In this document: positions 15,151 through 22,556 of the stretch, in pieces | Layout of the letters: each line of letters opens with the position of its first letter | How positions within the stretch are numbered: the stretch's first letter is position 1 | Source: a virus | Reading direction: 5' to 3' (one strand) | Virus record (IMG/VR): IMGVR_UViG_3300025013_000002 | Coordinates: 18,562-82,561 of that record | Length of the DNA stretch: 64,000 nt | Translations under genes and position numbers: made by a program | Notes under the pieces: generated by a model | The model's input: only the letters and a program-made list of their open reading frames with translations | What the model was told of the DNA's origin: nothing | Database searches by the model: none

Positions 15151-16242
15151 CTATTCCGCCGCCTTCACGTTCAATAAAGGCTTGATATGGTCAATCACCC
15201 TCACGGTGACTCCCTCCTGCTTTGCCAGCACGTAATTGATGTCCTTGTAGGCGGCGGGTGCCTCATCTAGGATCGAACGGTCGGTCGAGCAGATGATCCC
15301 GCGCATCCCGTCCTTGAACTCCTGATAATCCAGCGTCTTCTTCGCCTGATTCCTGCCCATGACCCTACCGCAGCCGTGAGACGCCGAGGAGAGATAATGA
15401 GTCTCGCCCAAGCCCTCCGTGATATAAACCCCGTCCCGCATGTTGGCGGGGATTACGCCGAGCTGCCCAAGGTCCGCTGGAGTCGCACCTTTGCGGTGCA
15501 GGACTCCTTCAGCAGTTACAACGGCGTGATTGTGGTTCTCGTTGATGAGGTTCTTCATCAGGAGCTTGGAGACCTGAGAAATCCCAAGCACACCCAGAAC
15601 CGCCTTCATCATCCTCAATCGGTTCTCCAGTGCCCACTCAAGAGCGAAATTCATGTCCTGAAGGTACGCCTGTCCAAGCTCAGATTCAAGCTGGAACATC
15701 CGGCCCTGCTTCATATACCAGCCGCCGATTGTGTGACCTACGTTTCTGGAGCCTGAGTGGATCGTGATGCAGAGACTACCGGCTTGGTTCTCGCCCAACT
15801 CGATGAAATGATTTCCACCACCTAGCGTTCCGAGTTGAGTGCCTACTTTAGCCTGGACCTTCTGGAGTGTATTTTTGTCCAGCGCTTCGGACTTGAATTT
15901 TCTTGAGTAACTTTTCTCCGAAGCATGTGAGGAGAACCCCGTAGGGATTACCTTCAGGATGTCGTTGTAGATGCCACGCAGCGTTGTGACCTCAGCAGCG
16001 ACCATCTGCGTGTCCAAGCAGCACATGCCACACCCGATGTCGTATCCGACGAAACTCGGAGATATCATCCCATCCAGGAGAGCTACCCCTCCAATCGGCA
16101 GGTCGTAACCTGCGTGGACATCAGGCATGATCGCCAGCTTCTTCAGGCAATCCAATTCCAGTACATCAAAAATCTGCTGCTGAGCGGACTGCTCAATTTC
16201 CTCCAGCGGAACCATCGAGAACAACTTGTCGAGCTTACTCAT
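15151..16242 (-). CDS. rtcB: RtcB RNA ligase
   Basis: 363 aa; joins 2',3'-cyclic phosphate (3'-phosphate) and 5'-OH RNA ends using GTP and Mn2+. Signature segments are intact: MPDVHAGYDLPIGGVA, VGYDIGCGM (metal-binding Cys), LGGGNHFIEL, HSGSRNVG, ENHNHAVV, HRKGATPA and SSASHGCGR, which carries the guanylylated His. The protein is shorter than cellular RtcB. In a phage it most likely repairs tRNAs cut by host anticodon nucleases. ATG 16242 has GGAGGGAG upstream and a motif A palindrome before it. Confidence 0.95.
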   Translation of the reverse strand: MSKLDKLFSMVPLEEIEQSAQQQIFDVLELDCLKKLAIMPDVHAGYDLPIGGVALLDGMISPSFVGYDIGCGMCCLDTQMVAAEVTTLRGIYNDILKVIPTGFSSHASEKSYSRKFKSEALDKNTLQKVQAKVGTQLGTLGGGNHFIELGENQAGSLCITIHSGSRNVGHTIGGWYMKQGRMFQLESELGQAYLQDMNFALEWALENRLRMMKAVLGVLGISQVSKLLMKNLINENHNHAVVTAEGVLHRKGATPADLGQLGVIPANMRDGVYITEGLGETHYLSSASHGCGRVMGRNQAKKTLDYQEFKDGMRGIICSTDRSILDEAPAAYKDINYVLAKQEGVTVRVIDHIKPLLNVKAAE

Positions 16243-16254
16243 CTCTCCCTCCTA

Positions 16255-16270
16255 AATTCACTTCCGAATT
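16255..16270. promoter_or_regulatory. Motif A palindrome
   Basis: AATTCACTTCCGAATT, just upstream of the rtcB ribosome-binding site. Confidence 0.55.
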
Positions 16271-16278
16271 CCTACTCC

Positions 16279-16309
16279 AAAAGGAAGCGGCCTCCAAGAA
16301 ACCGCCTCC
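16279..16309 (-). terminator. Rho-independent terminator
   Basis: Minus-strand stem GGAGGCGG / CCGCTTCC (one G-U pair) followed by TTTT, after the MarR-like gene. Confidence 0.65.
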
Positions 16310-16316
16310 CTCCAAA

Positions 16317-16673
16317 TCAACCCTCAATAATATCCGAGATCTCCTTCAGCACTTTCTTCCCCTTCGCCGTCAGATAAACCGCGTTCGCCTTTCGGTCATC
16401 TACGTCGGGGCGCTGTGCAACCAACTCGTAACCAGCTTTCGTTTTATTCCCATTGTCGGATTCTACCAGGTAGACCGAAAGTTTTTTGACGTTTCGAGAA
16501 ACGGTACCTTGGGGCCACCCAAGTTTCTCCGCTATTTTCGGTTGCGTGATCCCATCCTGCTCAGCGATTGCCAGTAAAAGCATGACGTGCTGCAGGGGAA
16601 GTTCTGCGAATATTTTTTCCAGCACATGCTGCGCCTTCTTGAACTTCACGAGACCACTTGTTAATCCAGCCAT
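16317..16673 (-). CDS. MarR-like winged-helix regulator 1, 118 aa
   Basis: Helical N-terminus, then a winged helix: DGITQPKIAEKLGWPQGTVSRNVKKL (recognition helix about 62-74) and the wing/terminal RKANAVYLTAKGKKVLKEI. These are the MarR-family features. Dimers of this family bind 16-20 bp palindromes, so it is a candidate for the motif A or B sites. GGAGG is 7 nt before ATG 16673; two motif A-like sites lie upstream, suggesting autoregulation. Paralogous to 16766-17122. Confidence 0.85.
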   Translation of the reverse strand: MAGLTSGLVKFKKAQHVLEKIFAELPLQHVMLLLAIAEQDGITQPKIAEKLGWPQGTVSRNVKKLSVYLVESDNGNKTKAGYELVAQRPDVDDRKANAVYLTAKGKKVLKEISDIIEG

Positions 16674-16714
16674 TTTGTTTTCCTCCTTGTTTTGGTTTTA
16701 TTTTCTAAGCCAGC

Positions 16715-16748
16715 AATTCAAATTAGAATTTACATTCGATTGTGAATT
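16715..16748. promoter_or_regulatory. Two motif A-like palindromes
   Basis: AATTCAAATTAGAATT (16715-16730) and ATTCGATTGTGAATT (16734-16748) upstream of MarR-like gene 1. Confidence 0.5.
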
Positions 16749-16765
16749 GCCTAACTCAAAAATTT

Positions 16766-17122
16766 TTAAGCTGAGGATTCCACGATGGACCTCAACTCCT
16801 TGAAAATCTGCCTTCCTCTAATCGACAGGACCACTTCTCGTTCACGGCGGTTCTCCAAGCTGATTCTCAAATTGATCAGCCCGTAGCCCATTTTCACCGT
16901 CCTCTTGGAATCTATAGCGACCAAATAAGATGGACCCAGCAGCCTCAACATATTTGTTAAGGTGGCTCTGCCCAGCTTAGAAAGGTCCTTCAAATCCGAG
17001 ATTGTGATTCCTTCTTGCTCAGCTACCAGCAAGAATAGGTTTATCAACGAGGACGAAATGCCTTTAAATCTCTCTCCGTACAACTCCTGGAATCGCTCAG
17101 CGTAAGCAGGGTCGAGAGGCAT
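16766..17122 (-). CDS. MarR-like winged-helix regulator 2, 118 aa
   Basis: ATG 17122 has GGAG 5 nt upstream; a longer reading from TTG 17182 is rejected because that TTG is the promoter -35 box. HTH region GITISDLKDLSKLGRATLTNML and a wing/terminal segment REREVVLSIRGRQIFKELR match MarR-type proteins. Same length as regulator 1 and probably its duplicate. Its own promoter has a motif A-like sequence in the spacer. Confidence 0.8.
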   Translation of the reverse strand: MPLDPAYAERFQELYGERFKGISSSLINLFLLVAEQEGITISDLKDLSKLGRATLTNMLRLLGPSYLVAIDSKRTVKMGYGLINLRISLENRREREVVLSIRGRQIFKELRSIVESSA

Positions 17123-17153
17123 GTCGTCTCCAGTTGGTATCCATTTGTGATTA

Positions 17154-17182
17154 AGAATACACATCTGATCCGAGAGTGTCAA
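17154..17182 (-). promoter_or_regulatory. Sigma-70 promoter with embedded motif A-like site
   Basis: TTGACA (17182-17177), 17 bp, TATTCT (17159-17154). The spacer and -10 contain TCAGATGTGTATTC, a one-sided match to motif A. Drives MarR-like gene 2. Confidence 0.65.
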
Positions 17183-17225
17183 GCGGTTTGACTCAGATTT
17201 TCAAAACAAGGAGGTTTGAATTGTT

Positions 17226-17984
17226 CTACTCGGCCACCTCGATGTCGTCGAAGCAACCAGGAAACCTCGCTTGCATCAACCTGAGAAGCGGCATTGAAAC
17301 CTCTCGCATTTGCGGATGTGCTGCTTTCGCCGTCCTGAGTTTGAAGAACAGGCGCCACTCTCGGAGATTTGCGGTCATTACGAGTTCTGTTTTTAGGCTG
17401 TTGGGGAGGACCGAACGGGCTTGCTCGGGACGCTCACCAAGGTGGCGTTGGCGCAAGTAGTTGTCCTCAGCCAGTTGCATTGAATAAAGCCAGCCGGTCA
17501 TCGGGTCGCCTAATTCTTCCAGCGTGGCTCTTGCTGCGTCGTCAGTCGCGATGCTTGCTTCGCCCGGCAGCAACTGAGGATACCAAGGCGGTATCATGAA
17601 CCCCAAGCTCTGAGGTAGCCACTCCGCATCACAAGCAGGGCAAGTAACCTCCGCGTACCTAGCCTCCATAGACCCACCACAAGCGCCACATACCACTCGT
17701 GCGGCGTAATCACAATAGCGAGTCGATTCCTGACTGAAGCTCGCGATCCGGTGTCGCACAAGCTCGTGCGAGACACCCCGGGCACACACAAACCTAACCG
17801 AAGCTGCAGCATGTTCTAAAACAGACTCGTGGCCGCGCTTCAGGATCATCGCTACGAACTTCTCTGCGGAGTCCTCGGTGATCTTGTCCTCTGACTTGTA
17901 GCAGGTCCTGCCTGCGAGTTCGATCAGCTTCAGGGCGTCCGGGGTGGAGGATATGATTTCTACTGAGGGTTTTATAAGTCTCAC
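17226..17984 (-). CDS. thyX: Flavin-dependent thymidylate synthase ThyX
   Basis: 252 aa from GTG 17984 (GTGA overlap, GAGGAG upstream). Makes dTMP from dUMP with FAD and methylene-tetrahydrofolate. The ThyX motif is RHRIASFSQESTRY, and NLREWRLFFKLR near the C-terminus is the second conserved block. Between them sits an extra CGAC...CPAC zinc-ribbon insert (about 105-125), which most ThyX proteins lack. Supplies thymidylate for phage DNA synthesis. Confidence 0.95.
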   Translation of the reverse strand: MRLIKPSVEIISSTPDALKLIELAGRTCYKSEDKITEDSAEKFVAMILKRGHESVLEHAAASVRFVCARGVSHELVRHRIASFSQESTRYCDYAARVVCGACGGSMEARYAEVTCPACDAEWLPQSLGFMIPPWYPQLLPGEASIATDDAARATLEELGDPMTGWLYSMQLAEDNYLRQRHLGERPEQARSVLPNSLKTELVMTANLREWRLFFKLRTAKAAHPQMREVSMPLLRLMQARFPGCFDDIEVAE

Positions 17985-18268
17985 GCGGCCATCTCCTCTT
18001 CGATCCCCACAGGACTCACCGACCACTCGCGATCATCAGAGCCGATTTCGTAATTCAGGTCAATCCACTTTTTGAATCTTGCTGCCAAGACTTCTCCAAA
18101 GTGGTGCATCAGAATCCGCTGTCCGGTCAGGATCACCGAACTGTGGCTGAAGGATCGTCTGATTTCATCCAGCATCCCTGGGGCGTACATCTTTATCTCC
18201 CAGTGACAGTTTCCCGCAGCCAAAACTTCCTCGATCTCCACAGCGAACTTTTTGATGTCGATAAGCAT
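17981..18268 (-). CDS. Hypothetical protein, 95 aa
   Basis: Starts at ATG 18268 with AGGAGG upstream. Helical protein (IDIKKFAVEIEEVLAAGN.., LDEIRRSFSHSSVILTGQ) with an acidic tail. Coupled to thyX by GTGA. No family recognised. Confidence 0.7.
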   Translation of the reverse strand: MLIDIKKFAVEIEEVLAAGNCHWEIKMYAPGMLDEIRRSFSHSSVILTGQRILMHHFGEVLAARFKKWIDLNYEIGSDDREWSVSPVGIEEEMAA

Positions 18269-18282
18269 TTACTTCCTCCTAG

Positions 18283-18297
18283 ATTCAGATGTGAATT
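18283..18297. promoter_or_regulatory. Motif A palindrome
   Basis: ATTCAGATGTGAATT upstream of the 17981-18268 gene. Confidence 0.6.
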
Positions 18298-18304
18298 CAT
18301 TGAA

Positions 18305-18910
18305 TTAAAAATGTCGATATTCCCTAGCCAATTTTAAAACTTTCCTCACGTATTTCGGATTCCTCTTGCCTCTGCTGAAAGCCCCAGTGCCTAAATTATA
18401 AACCTGAAGCCCGTTCCGGACCCCATACTTCGTCACGTACTCCTTCAGGATTTCAGCAGAGCACCTGATGTTAACCTCGGGATCGTACTTTTCAGACTCC
18501 TTCGTAATTAAGGGGAACCGGTCGGCGTGGGCTTTGAAGTCCACCTGCCCAGAGCCCTTCGCACCGGTCCTACTTCTAGCGAAGGGGTAGCCCTCGGACT
18601 CAGCAGTGATGACCCCGACTAAAAGGCTCAGGTCCAGGCGTTGCTCTTTCGCCGCAGCAATGGTAGCTGCTGCCTGGTACTCAGCCAGCTCAGGCCAAAG
18701 CCGCTCGTTCTTCTCCATGTACCACAGCGTCAGCCGCTGGGTTGCTGCGTTGACTTCCTGCTTTTTACCTTCGACCAAAACTTGGGCTTTCTGATCCACC
18801 TTCTGGACTTCCAAGAGCGCCTTGGTTGCGACCGCAGTTGCCGCTGCTGTTAAAATCACCAGCACAACTCCGATCTGGGCCAGGTGAGCCACCCGGATTT
18901 TAAGCCTCAT
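18305..18910 (-). CDS. Membrane-anchored lytic transglycosylase
   Basis: 201 aa. Residues 8-30 form one N-terminal transmembrane or signal-anchor segment; 35-65 is a charged linker helix. The SLT (goose-lysozyme-like) domain follows: LLVGVITAESEGYPFARS with the catalytic Glu, GAKGSGQV, and VYNLGTGAFSRG. Cleaves peptidoglycan glycan strands. The signal anchor suggests a secreted endolysin or a host-wall remodelling enzyme. Overlaps the RHH gene upstream by 11 nt. Confidence 0.85.
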   Translation of the reverse strand: MRLKIRVAHLAQIGVVLVILTAAATAVATKALLEVQKVDQKAQVLVEGKKQEVNAATQRLTLWYMEKNERLWPELAEYQAAATIAAAKEQRLDLSLLVGVITAESEGYPFARSRTGAKGSGQVDFKAHADRFPLITKESEKYDPEVNIRCSAEILKEYVTKYGVRNGLQVYNLGTGAFSRGKRNPKYVRKVLKLAREYRHF

Positions 18911-19055
18911 TTGCTGCTCCTTTTCTCAAAACGTACTCCTTGTCGATCAACTCTCTGAGGATCAGGGATTTGTTGGATTTCCCTGTTCCTAATCTGACGA
19001 GTTCCTCTAGTTTTTTAGTAGTGTCCTCGTCGAGTGCGATGCAGTGCTTGACCAT
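18900..19055 (-). CDS. Ribbon-helix-helix (CopG-type) DNA-binding protein, 51 aa
   Basis: MVKHCIALDEDTTKKLEELV then NKSLILRELIDKEY fits the RHH pattern: an N-terminal strand with alternating residues and two helices around a turn. GGAGGTG lies upstream; GTG 19058 is an alternative start. Such dimers bind short palindromes, so it is another candidate binder for the repeated operators. Confidence 0.7.
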   Translation of the reverse strand: MVKHCIALDEDTTKKLEELVRLGTGKSNKSLILRELIDKEYVLRKGAANEA

Positions 19056-19076
19056 CACTTTTTAAATCACCTCCTT

Positions 19077-19256
19077 TTATTTGATATCCTGAGCGGTTCC
19101 TACAATTTTTACCCTCGATGTGTCGCCCCACCTAGCGATGGCAGATCCGCTTTGCTGAAGGCTCAGTTTAATTTGGTATGCCTCCCAACGCATCCCCAAC
19201 ATAAAAATAATCCCCATCAACGCGGACGATACCACCAACACAAACAAAATTTTCAT
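19077..19256 (-). CDS. Small membrane protein, 59 aa
   Basis: ATG 19256 with GGAGG 9 nt upstream. MKILFVLVVSSALMGIIFML is a single hydrophobic helix, followed by a charged 35-residue tail (WEAYQIKLSLQQSGSAIARW). First gene after the 19291-19319 promoter. Precedes the RHH and transglycosylase genes; possibly part of a lysis or envelope module. Confidence 0.65.
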   Translation of the reverse strand: MKILFVLVVSSALMGIIFMLGMRWEAYQIKLSLQQSGSAIARWGDTSRVKIVGTAQDIK

Positions 19257-19290
19257 TTCAATCCACCTCCTTTATTTAAATTCAGATCTG

Positions 19291-19319
19291 AGTATATACC
19301 ATCTCACCTACCAAGTCAA
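19291..19319 (-). promoter_or_regulatory. Sigma-70 promoter with flanking motif A sites
   Basis: TTGACT (19319-19314), 17 bp, TATACT (19296-19291). AATTCAGATCTGAG (19279-19292) covers the start region and another motif A site lies just upstream. Confidence 0.7.
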
Positions 19320-19325
19320 GATAAA

Positions 19326-19341
19326 AATTCACTTGTGAATT
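19326..19341. promoter_or_regulatory. Motif A palindrome
   Basis: AATTCACTTGTGAATT, 7 bp upstream of the -35 box of the 19291-19319 promoter. Confidence 0.65.
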
Positions 19342-19355
19342 CCAACCGGAATAGC

Positions 19356-19378
19356 AAGGGCCTCATTAAGAGGCCCTT
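19356..19378 (-). terminator. Hairpin terminator
   Basis: AAGGGCCTC / GAGGCCCTT perfect 9-bp stem with a 5-nt loop after the 19427-19582 gene. The T-tract is poor. Confidence 0.5.
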
Positions 19379-19426
19379 CAGGAAGCTTGGATATTTAATT
19401 GTGGCCCTACTTCAAACAAATGCTAC

Positions 19427-19582
19427 TCACTCCAGGGGATCGTTAGGACAGGCGCCGTCTTCGTGATCGTCACACAAGGCAGCTTGCAGCGCGTCCCGGT
19501 GATCTTCCGTGAGCATTTCTGCTACGGCTTGGAGTTGGTTGAGGTGACGAGGGCAATTTTCGCAGTTAGGCAAGTGGGGCAT
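19427..19582 (-). CDS. Small Cys protein, 51 aa
   Basis: ATG 19582 with AGGAGAG upstream. MPHLPNCENCPRHLNQLQAV carries CENC; the C-terminal half has C...CP (ALCDDHEDGACP), giving a possible zinc site around a helix. Transcribed alone from the 19632-19659 promoter. Unknown function. Confidence 0.6.
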   Translation of the reverse strand: MPHLPNCENCPRHLNQLQAVAEMLTEDHRDALQAALCDDHEDGACPNDPLE

Positions 19583-19898
19583 TAAATCTCTCCTGTGTTC
19601 CATGGAATTTGTGGTTGAAAGACCACAACGTAAATTACTAAAAATAAATGAAAGGTCAATCGGTTTTGCTTTGTTTTTACCTATTCAGAAGCGTATTACT
19701 TTTCAGGTGAAAAGGCAAGGGAAAACTTGGGTTCGGAGCAACTTTTCTTAGCGCTAACTTAAAGATCTAATGATTACTTGGCCTTGCAACAAGACCAGAT
19801 TAGTGATGTTGAATCTGGATTGTATAGTTGACTAATTTACTAAACAACACTCAAATTAAAACCACATCTGAGCGATACAGTATACTCAAACCCACTAA
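19583..19898. other. AT-rich intergenic region
   Basis: About 315 bp without a gene, following the serine recombinase and preceding the 51-aa Cys gene. Contains a TTGTGGT/ACCACAA hairpin (about 19609-19628), the promoter below and two degenerate motif A sequences (about 19683 and 19863). I see no open reading frame with a ribosome-binding site. Confidence 0.5.
19632..19659 (-). promoter_or_regulatory. Probable promoter, minus strand
   Basis: TTGACC (19659-19654), 16 bp, TAATTT (19637-19632), upstream of the 51-aa Cys gene. Confidence 0.45.
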
Positions 19899-20582
19899 TT
19901 AAACAGGACCAATCCTCACCAAGAGATTCTTGACGCCCTGCGAGGTCCAAACCTTTTTCTTCCTGGGAGTCTGGATTCCTGCTTCGGTCAATTGCTGAGC
20001 CAGCGCCGTTAAAGATGTGATGCCCTGACTCTGAAATTTGAGGATCTCGGGCTTCAACTTCTCGGCTCTGAGATCCGCCTTTGTTCGGTTTTTCAGGGAG
20101 CCTTGGATTCTGCCATCACTGAACTTCTCGGAATCTCTATTCAAGTGGCAGGCCTTGCCCAACTGAACTCCCTTCGCCTTAGCCGCTTTCAGGCCGTTCT
20201 TGGTCCTCTCCCTGATCCTCTCCAGCTCGTACTCAGCTACGCACCCGAGCACGTTCAGGACGAATCTGGAAGCGTTGGGGAAATCGCAGATGATGATCTC
20301 GACTCCGGAATCCAGGATCGCCCCGAGAAACGAGAGGCTTCTGGAGAGACGATCAAGTCTTGCTGTGATCAGCCTGCAGCCGGTCAACTCGCAGTAGTTC
20401 AGGGCCTCCTTCAAGACCGGTCTTGAAGGAGGCCCGCCGGATTCGACTTCTACAAATTCCTTGATGACTACGAGATTGTTCCTAGCAGCATATTCCGCCC
20501 GAATAGTCCTCTGCGCGTCAAGGCCATGCCTTTCCGACTGAGATTTAGTGCTCACCCTATCGTAGCTGACCACGCGCTCCAT
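19899..20582 (-). CDS. Small serine recombinase (resolvase/invertase family)
   Basis: 227 aa from ATG 20582 (AAGGAGG upstream). YDRVSTKSQSERHGLDAQ holds the catalytic Ser in YxRVSTxxQ; ITARLDRLSRS and ELERIRERTKNGL (long E helix) complete the domain. The C-terminus (SLTALAQQLTEAGIQTPRKK) is a recombinase-type HTH. No large zinc/coiled-coil domain, so it is a resolvase/invertase rather than a large serine integrase. Encoded with, but far from, the tyrosine integrase at 45.4 kb. No inverted target segment found nearby. Confidence 0.9.
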   Translation of the reverse strand: MERVVSYDRVSTKSQSERHGLDAQRTIRAEYAARNNLVVIKEFVEVESGGPPSRPVLKEALNYCELTGCRLITARLDRLSRSLSFLGAILDSGVEIIICDFPNASRFVLNVLGCVAEYELERIRERTKNGLKAAKAKGVQLGKACHLNRDSEKFSDGRIQGSLKNRTKADLRAEKLKPEILKFQSQGITSLTALAQQLTEAGIQTPRKKKVWTSQGVKNLLVRIGPV

Positions 20583-20583
20583 T

Positions 20584-20871
20584 TCAGACCTCCTTGAACT
20601 CGCCTTCCTTGGTTCTTGAAATGAATCCATTCTCCAGCACAGTGAAGCGCACCTTGGCTCCACTTACAAATTTCAGTACGATGTCGCAGTCATATATCTC
20701 AGCATCTCCTAGCGAAAAAGCCGCAGCAAAGTCCCTTTCAATATCCTCCCGACCCCTTGGGGTATGATCGCTTTCCCAAGTAACCACCCACGCATCCTGC
20801 ACCAATCCTCCGAAAATTTCATTGGCGGCTTCGAGCAGATTCTTGTCCCTTCTGATCAAGTCAAACGACAT
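20584..20871 (-). CDS. Hypothetical protein, 95 aa
   Basis: ATG 20871 fits GGGAGG better than GTG 20877. Alpha/beta product (MSFDLIRRDKNLLEAANEIF..) with strand-rich end KVRFTVLENGFISRTKEG. Unknown; ends 1 nt before the recombinase start. Confidence 0.65.
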   Translation of the reverse strand: MSFDLIRRDKNLLEAANEIFGGLVQDAWVVTWESDHTPRGREDIERDFAAAFSLGDAEIYDCDIVLKFVSGAKVRFTVLENGFISRTKEGEFKEV

Positions 20872-20873
20872 TT

Positions 20874-21077
20874 TCACTCCTCCCTGATAAATTTCTGCAG
20901 GAGCAACACGATCTGCCCCGCTTGCTCCTTGGTGATCTCGATGCTGGTTTCAGTGTCGCTATGCCAGTGGTCCGCGCTGTGCTCCGTGTACTCCAGCAAG
21001 AGGTGCATAGGGAATACCTCGTATTCATGCAAGACGAACGCGCAGGTTGGTATTAATTCAAGCTTGGTTTCTCTCAT
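20874..21077 (-). CDS. Hypothetical protein, 67 aa
   Basis: ATG 21077 with GGGAGAAGG upstream. MRETKLELIPTCAFVLHEYEV.. ends in a helix (TKEQAGQIVLLLQKFIREE). Strand-helix layout, His/Asp-rich middle (HSADHWHSD). No family recognised. Confidence 0.65.
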   Translation of the reverse strand: MRETKLELIPTCAFVLHEYEVFPMHLLLEYTEHSADHWHSDTETSIEITKEQAGQIVLLLQKFIREE

Positions 21078-21079
21078 TT

Positions 21080-21271
21080 TTAGGCCCTTCTCCCGTTGAA
21101 ATAAAGAATCCTGTCTCGGCAACATGGGCACACGATGGTCGGTACGTAGTCCCTAGCAACCCAAGCGGCGATCTCTGTGTTGATATTTCCGTCTTCGTCC
21201 ACAATATCTGGCTTCTCGATTCTGCTAAGATCCAGGACCACTCCGCAATTCTCGCACGAAATTAGGTTCAT
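21080..21271 (-). CDS. Zinc-ribbon protein, 63 aa
   Basis: CENC near residue 6 and CPCC near 48 give a clear two-knuckle ribbon. ATG 21271 with AAGGAAA upstream. Function unknown. Confidence 0.7.
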   Translation of the reverse strand: MNLISCENCGVVLDLSRIEKPDIVDEDGNINTEIAAWVARDYVPTIVCPCCRDRILYFNGRRA

Positions 21272-21432
21272 GATTTGGTTTCCTTGTTCTGGACCGCGCT
21301 GACCGTTGGGTACTTCCCATACTCGGCACGCCAATCCTTAGCAGCTTTATTGATCGCGGCTTCTCTGCCGGATGCCTTCACTTCGTACATCGTTCGGTTG
21401 ACCTGCTCGAAAAACACCTCATAAGTTTTCAC
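21268..21432 (-). CDS. Hypothetical protein, 54 aa
   Basis: GTG 21432 overlaps the upstream stop as GTGA with GGAGG before it. MKTYEVFFEQVNRTMYEVKA then an amphipathic helix (REAAINKAAKDWRAEYG): the beta-beta-alpha layout of small phage proteins of unknown role. Confidence 0.65.
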   Translation of the reverse strand: MKTYEVFFEQVNRTMYEVKASGREAAINKAAKDWRAEYGKYPTVSAVQNKETKS

Positions 21433-21824
21433 TTCTCCTCCCTCCGTTTCTCCCACCACTCATCAAAGGCTTCGCTCATACTACCTGCAGGGTTGTTGCA
21501 GCACCAGCGGAAGAACTCGCAGGCGACTTGTTTGTGGGTCAATTTGTCAGCGGAGGCAAGTTGATCGGGGTTGGTTATGGCTTCGCGGATATCTTCTTCA
21601 ATAAGTGTGGCCGTTCTGTCACATGCGTCATCGTAGTGGCTCTCGCACCGCGCAATCTTGTACCCCGCTGCGATCCGTGCAGCACACTCCATCCCTATTG
21701 CCTCTCCGAGGGCAAGGGCCTTGTCCCACGCAGCCCTAGCTACTTCTTTATGGCTGATTCGCTCGCTGACTGCGAAATCATACTGGTAATTAAAAGCTGC
21801 GTACCACTTCTCAAAGTCGTCCAT
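21429..21824 (-). CDS. Hypothetical helical protein, 131 aa
   Basis: Starts at ATG 21824 with GGGAGGGAG upstream. Contains two related helical segments, each with ISHKEVARAAWDKA / LTHKQVACEFFRWC, suggesting an internal duplication. HxxxC-rich middle (CESHYDDACDRTATLI). Unknown function. Confidence 0.65.
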   Translation of the reverse strand: MDDFEKWYAAFNYQYDFAVSERISHKEVARAAWDKALALGEAIGMECAARIAAGYKIARCESHYDDACDRTATLIEEDIREAITNPDQLASADKLTHKQVACEFFRWCCNNPAGSMSEAFDEWWEKRREEK

Positions 21825-21825
21825 T

Positions 21826-21999
21826 TTATTTCTCCCTCCCGCAGTTCAAGCATTCGTATTCAGGTTCCCTCACTCCAGACCCTTCACCGATCACAGCAAA
21901 CGAGATCAAGGAAGCGGCTACTTGGGTGAAGAACCCGGTTTTCGGTAATTTTCTGTGGATTGTAGCAGTCTTGCATACGGGGCAGAATTGGGTGGTCAT
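21826..21999 (-). CDS. Zinc-ribbon protein with hydrophobic segment, 58 aa
   Basis: CPVC near residue 6 and CLNC near the end flank a hydrophobic stretch (QVAASLISFAVIGEG). Either a ribbon with a long insert or a ribbon tied to the membrane. ATG 21999 with AGGGG upstream. Confidence 0.65.
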   Translation of the reverse strand: MTTQFCPVCKTATIHRKLPKTGFFTQVAASLISFAVIGEGSGVREPEYECLNCGREK

Positions 22000-22556
22000 T
22001 TGGTAGCCCCTCTGAGTTCTTTGCAGTCGTGGCAATTCATATCTTGCCTACCGCAGCCTGCTGCTCCACAATCTGGAAACCGAATCATCTCGCGAAGCCT
22101 GTTCGTCTCACTGTTGAGCCGGTCCCGTTCAACCTCCAGCTTCCTGTACTCCTCCGCGTTCGCAGCCAAAGCCCGATCTTTTTGCTCCAGGTGAATCTTG
22201 AATCTCACAGCTTCGGCTTTGAGTTCATCTCGCTCGGCCTCCATAGCGTAGTAGGCGTTCGACCAGTATTTGCGGGTTGCCTCTTCGTCGCGCTCCAGCT
22301 CCTTAATCCGCTCCTGCAGTTCACCCCTCTCCTTAACCAGCCCCTCTACAACTTCAACTAGCCGGTCAACCTGGCACCCTGCTATTTTCTGGATCAGGGC
22401 GATGGTAGACTGAGCGGCGGCGAGGTCGGCACGGAGGGTTGTGAGTTCACTGGTTGACTCGCCAGGGAACTTTGCGTTACATCCCGTACACCAATCTTCG
22501 TCAGCGTTAAACATGACAACGCTTGTGCTCCCACACTCAGGACAATTTCGTCTCAT
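21996..22556 (-). CDS. Zinc-ribbon and coiled-coil protein, 186 aa
   Basis: ATG 22556 (GGAGG 6 nt upstream). Order: zinc ribbon (CPECG.., CTGC, residues 5-28), long coiled coil (about 35-150, rich in L/E/R), then a Cys-rich tail CGAAGCGRQDMNCHDC. Architecture recalls small phage scaffolding or adaptor proteins. Unknown partner. Confidence 0.7.
   Translation of the reverse strand: MRRNCPECGSTSVVMFNADEDWCTGCNAKFPGESTSELTTLRADLAAAQSTIALIQKIAGCQVDRLVEVVEGLVKERGELQERIKELERDEEATRKYWSNAYYAMEAERDELKAEAVRFKIHLEQKDRALAANAEEYRKLEVERDRLNSETNRLREMIRFPDCGAAGCGRQDMNCHDCKELRGATK

Noticed and set aside
17122-17182. Longer N-terminus for MarR-like gene 2 from TTG 17182
   Set aside because: That TTG is part of the promoter -35 box and lies upstream of the transcription start.
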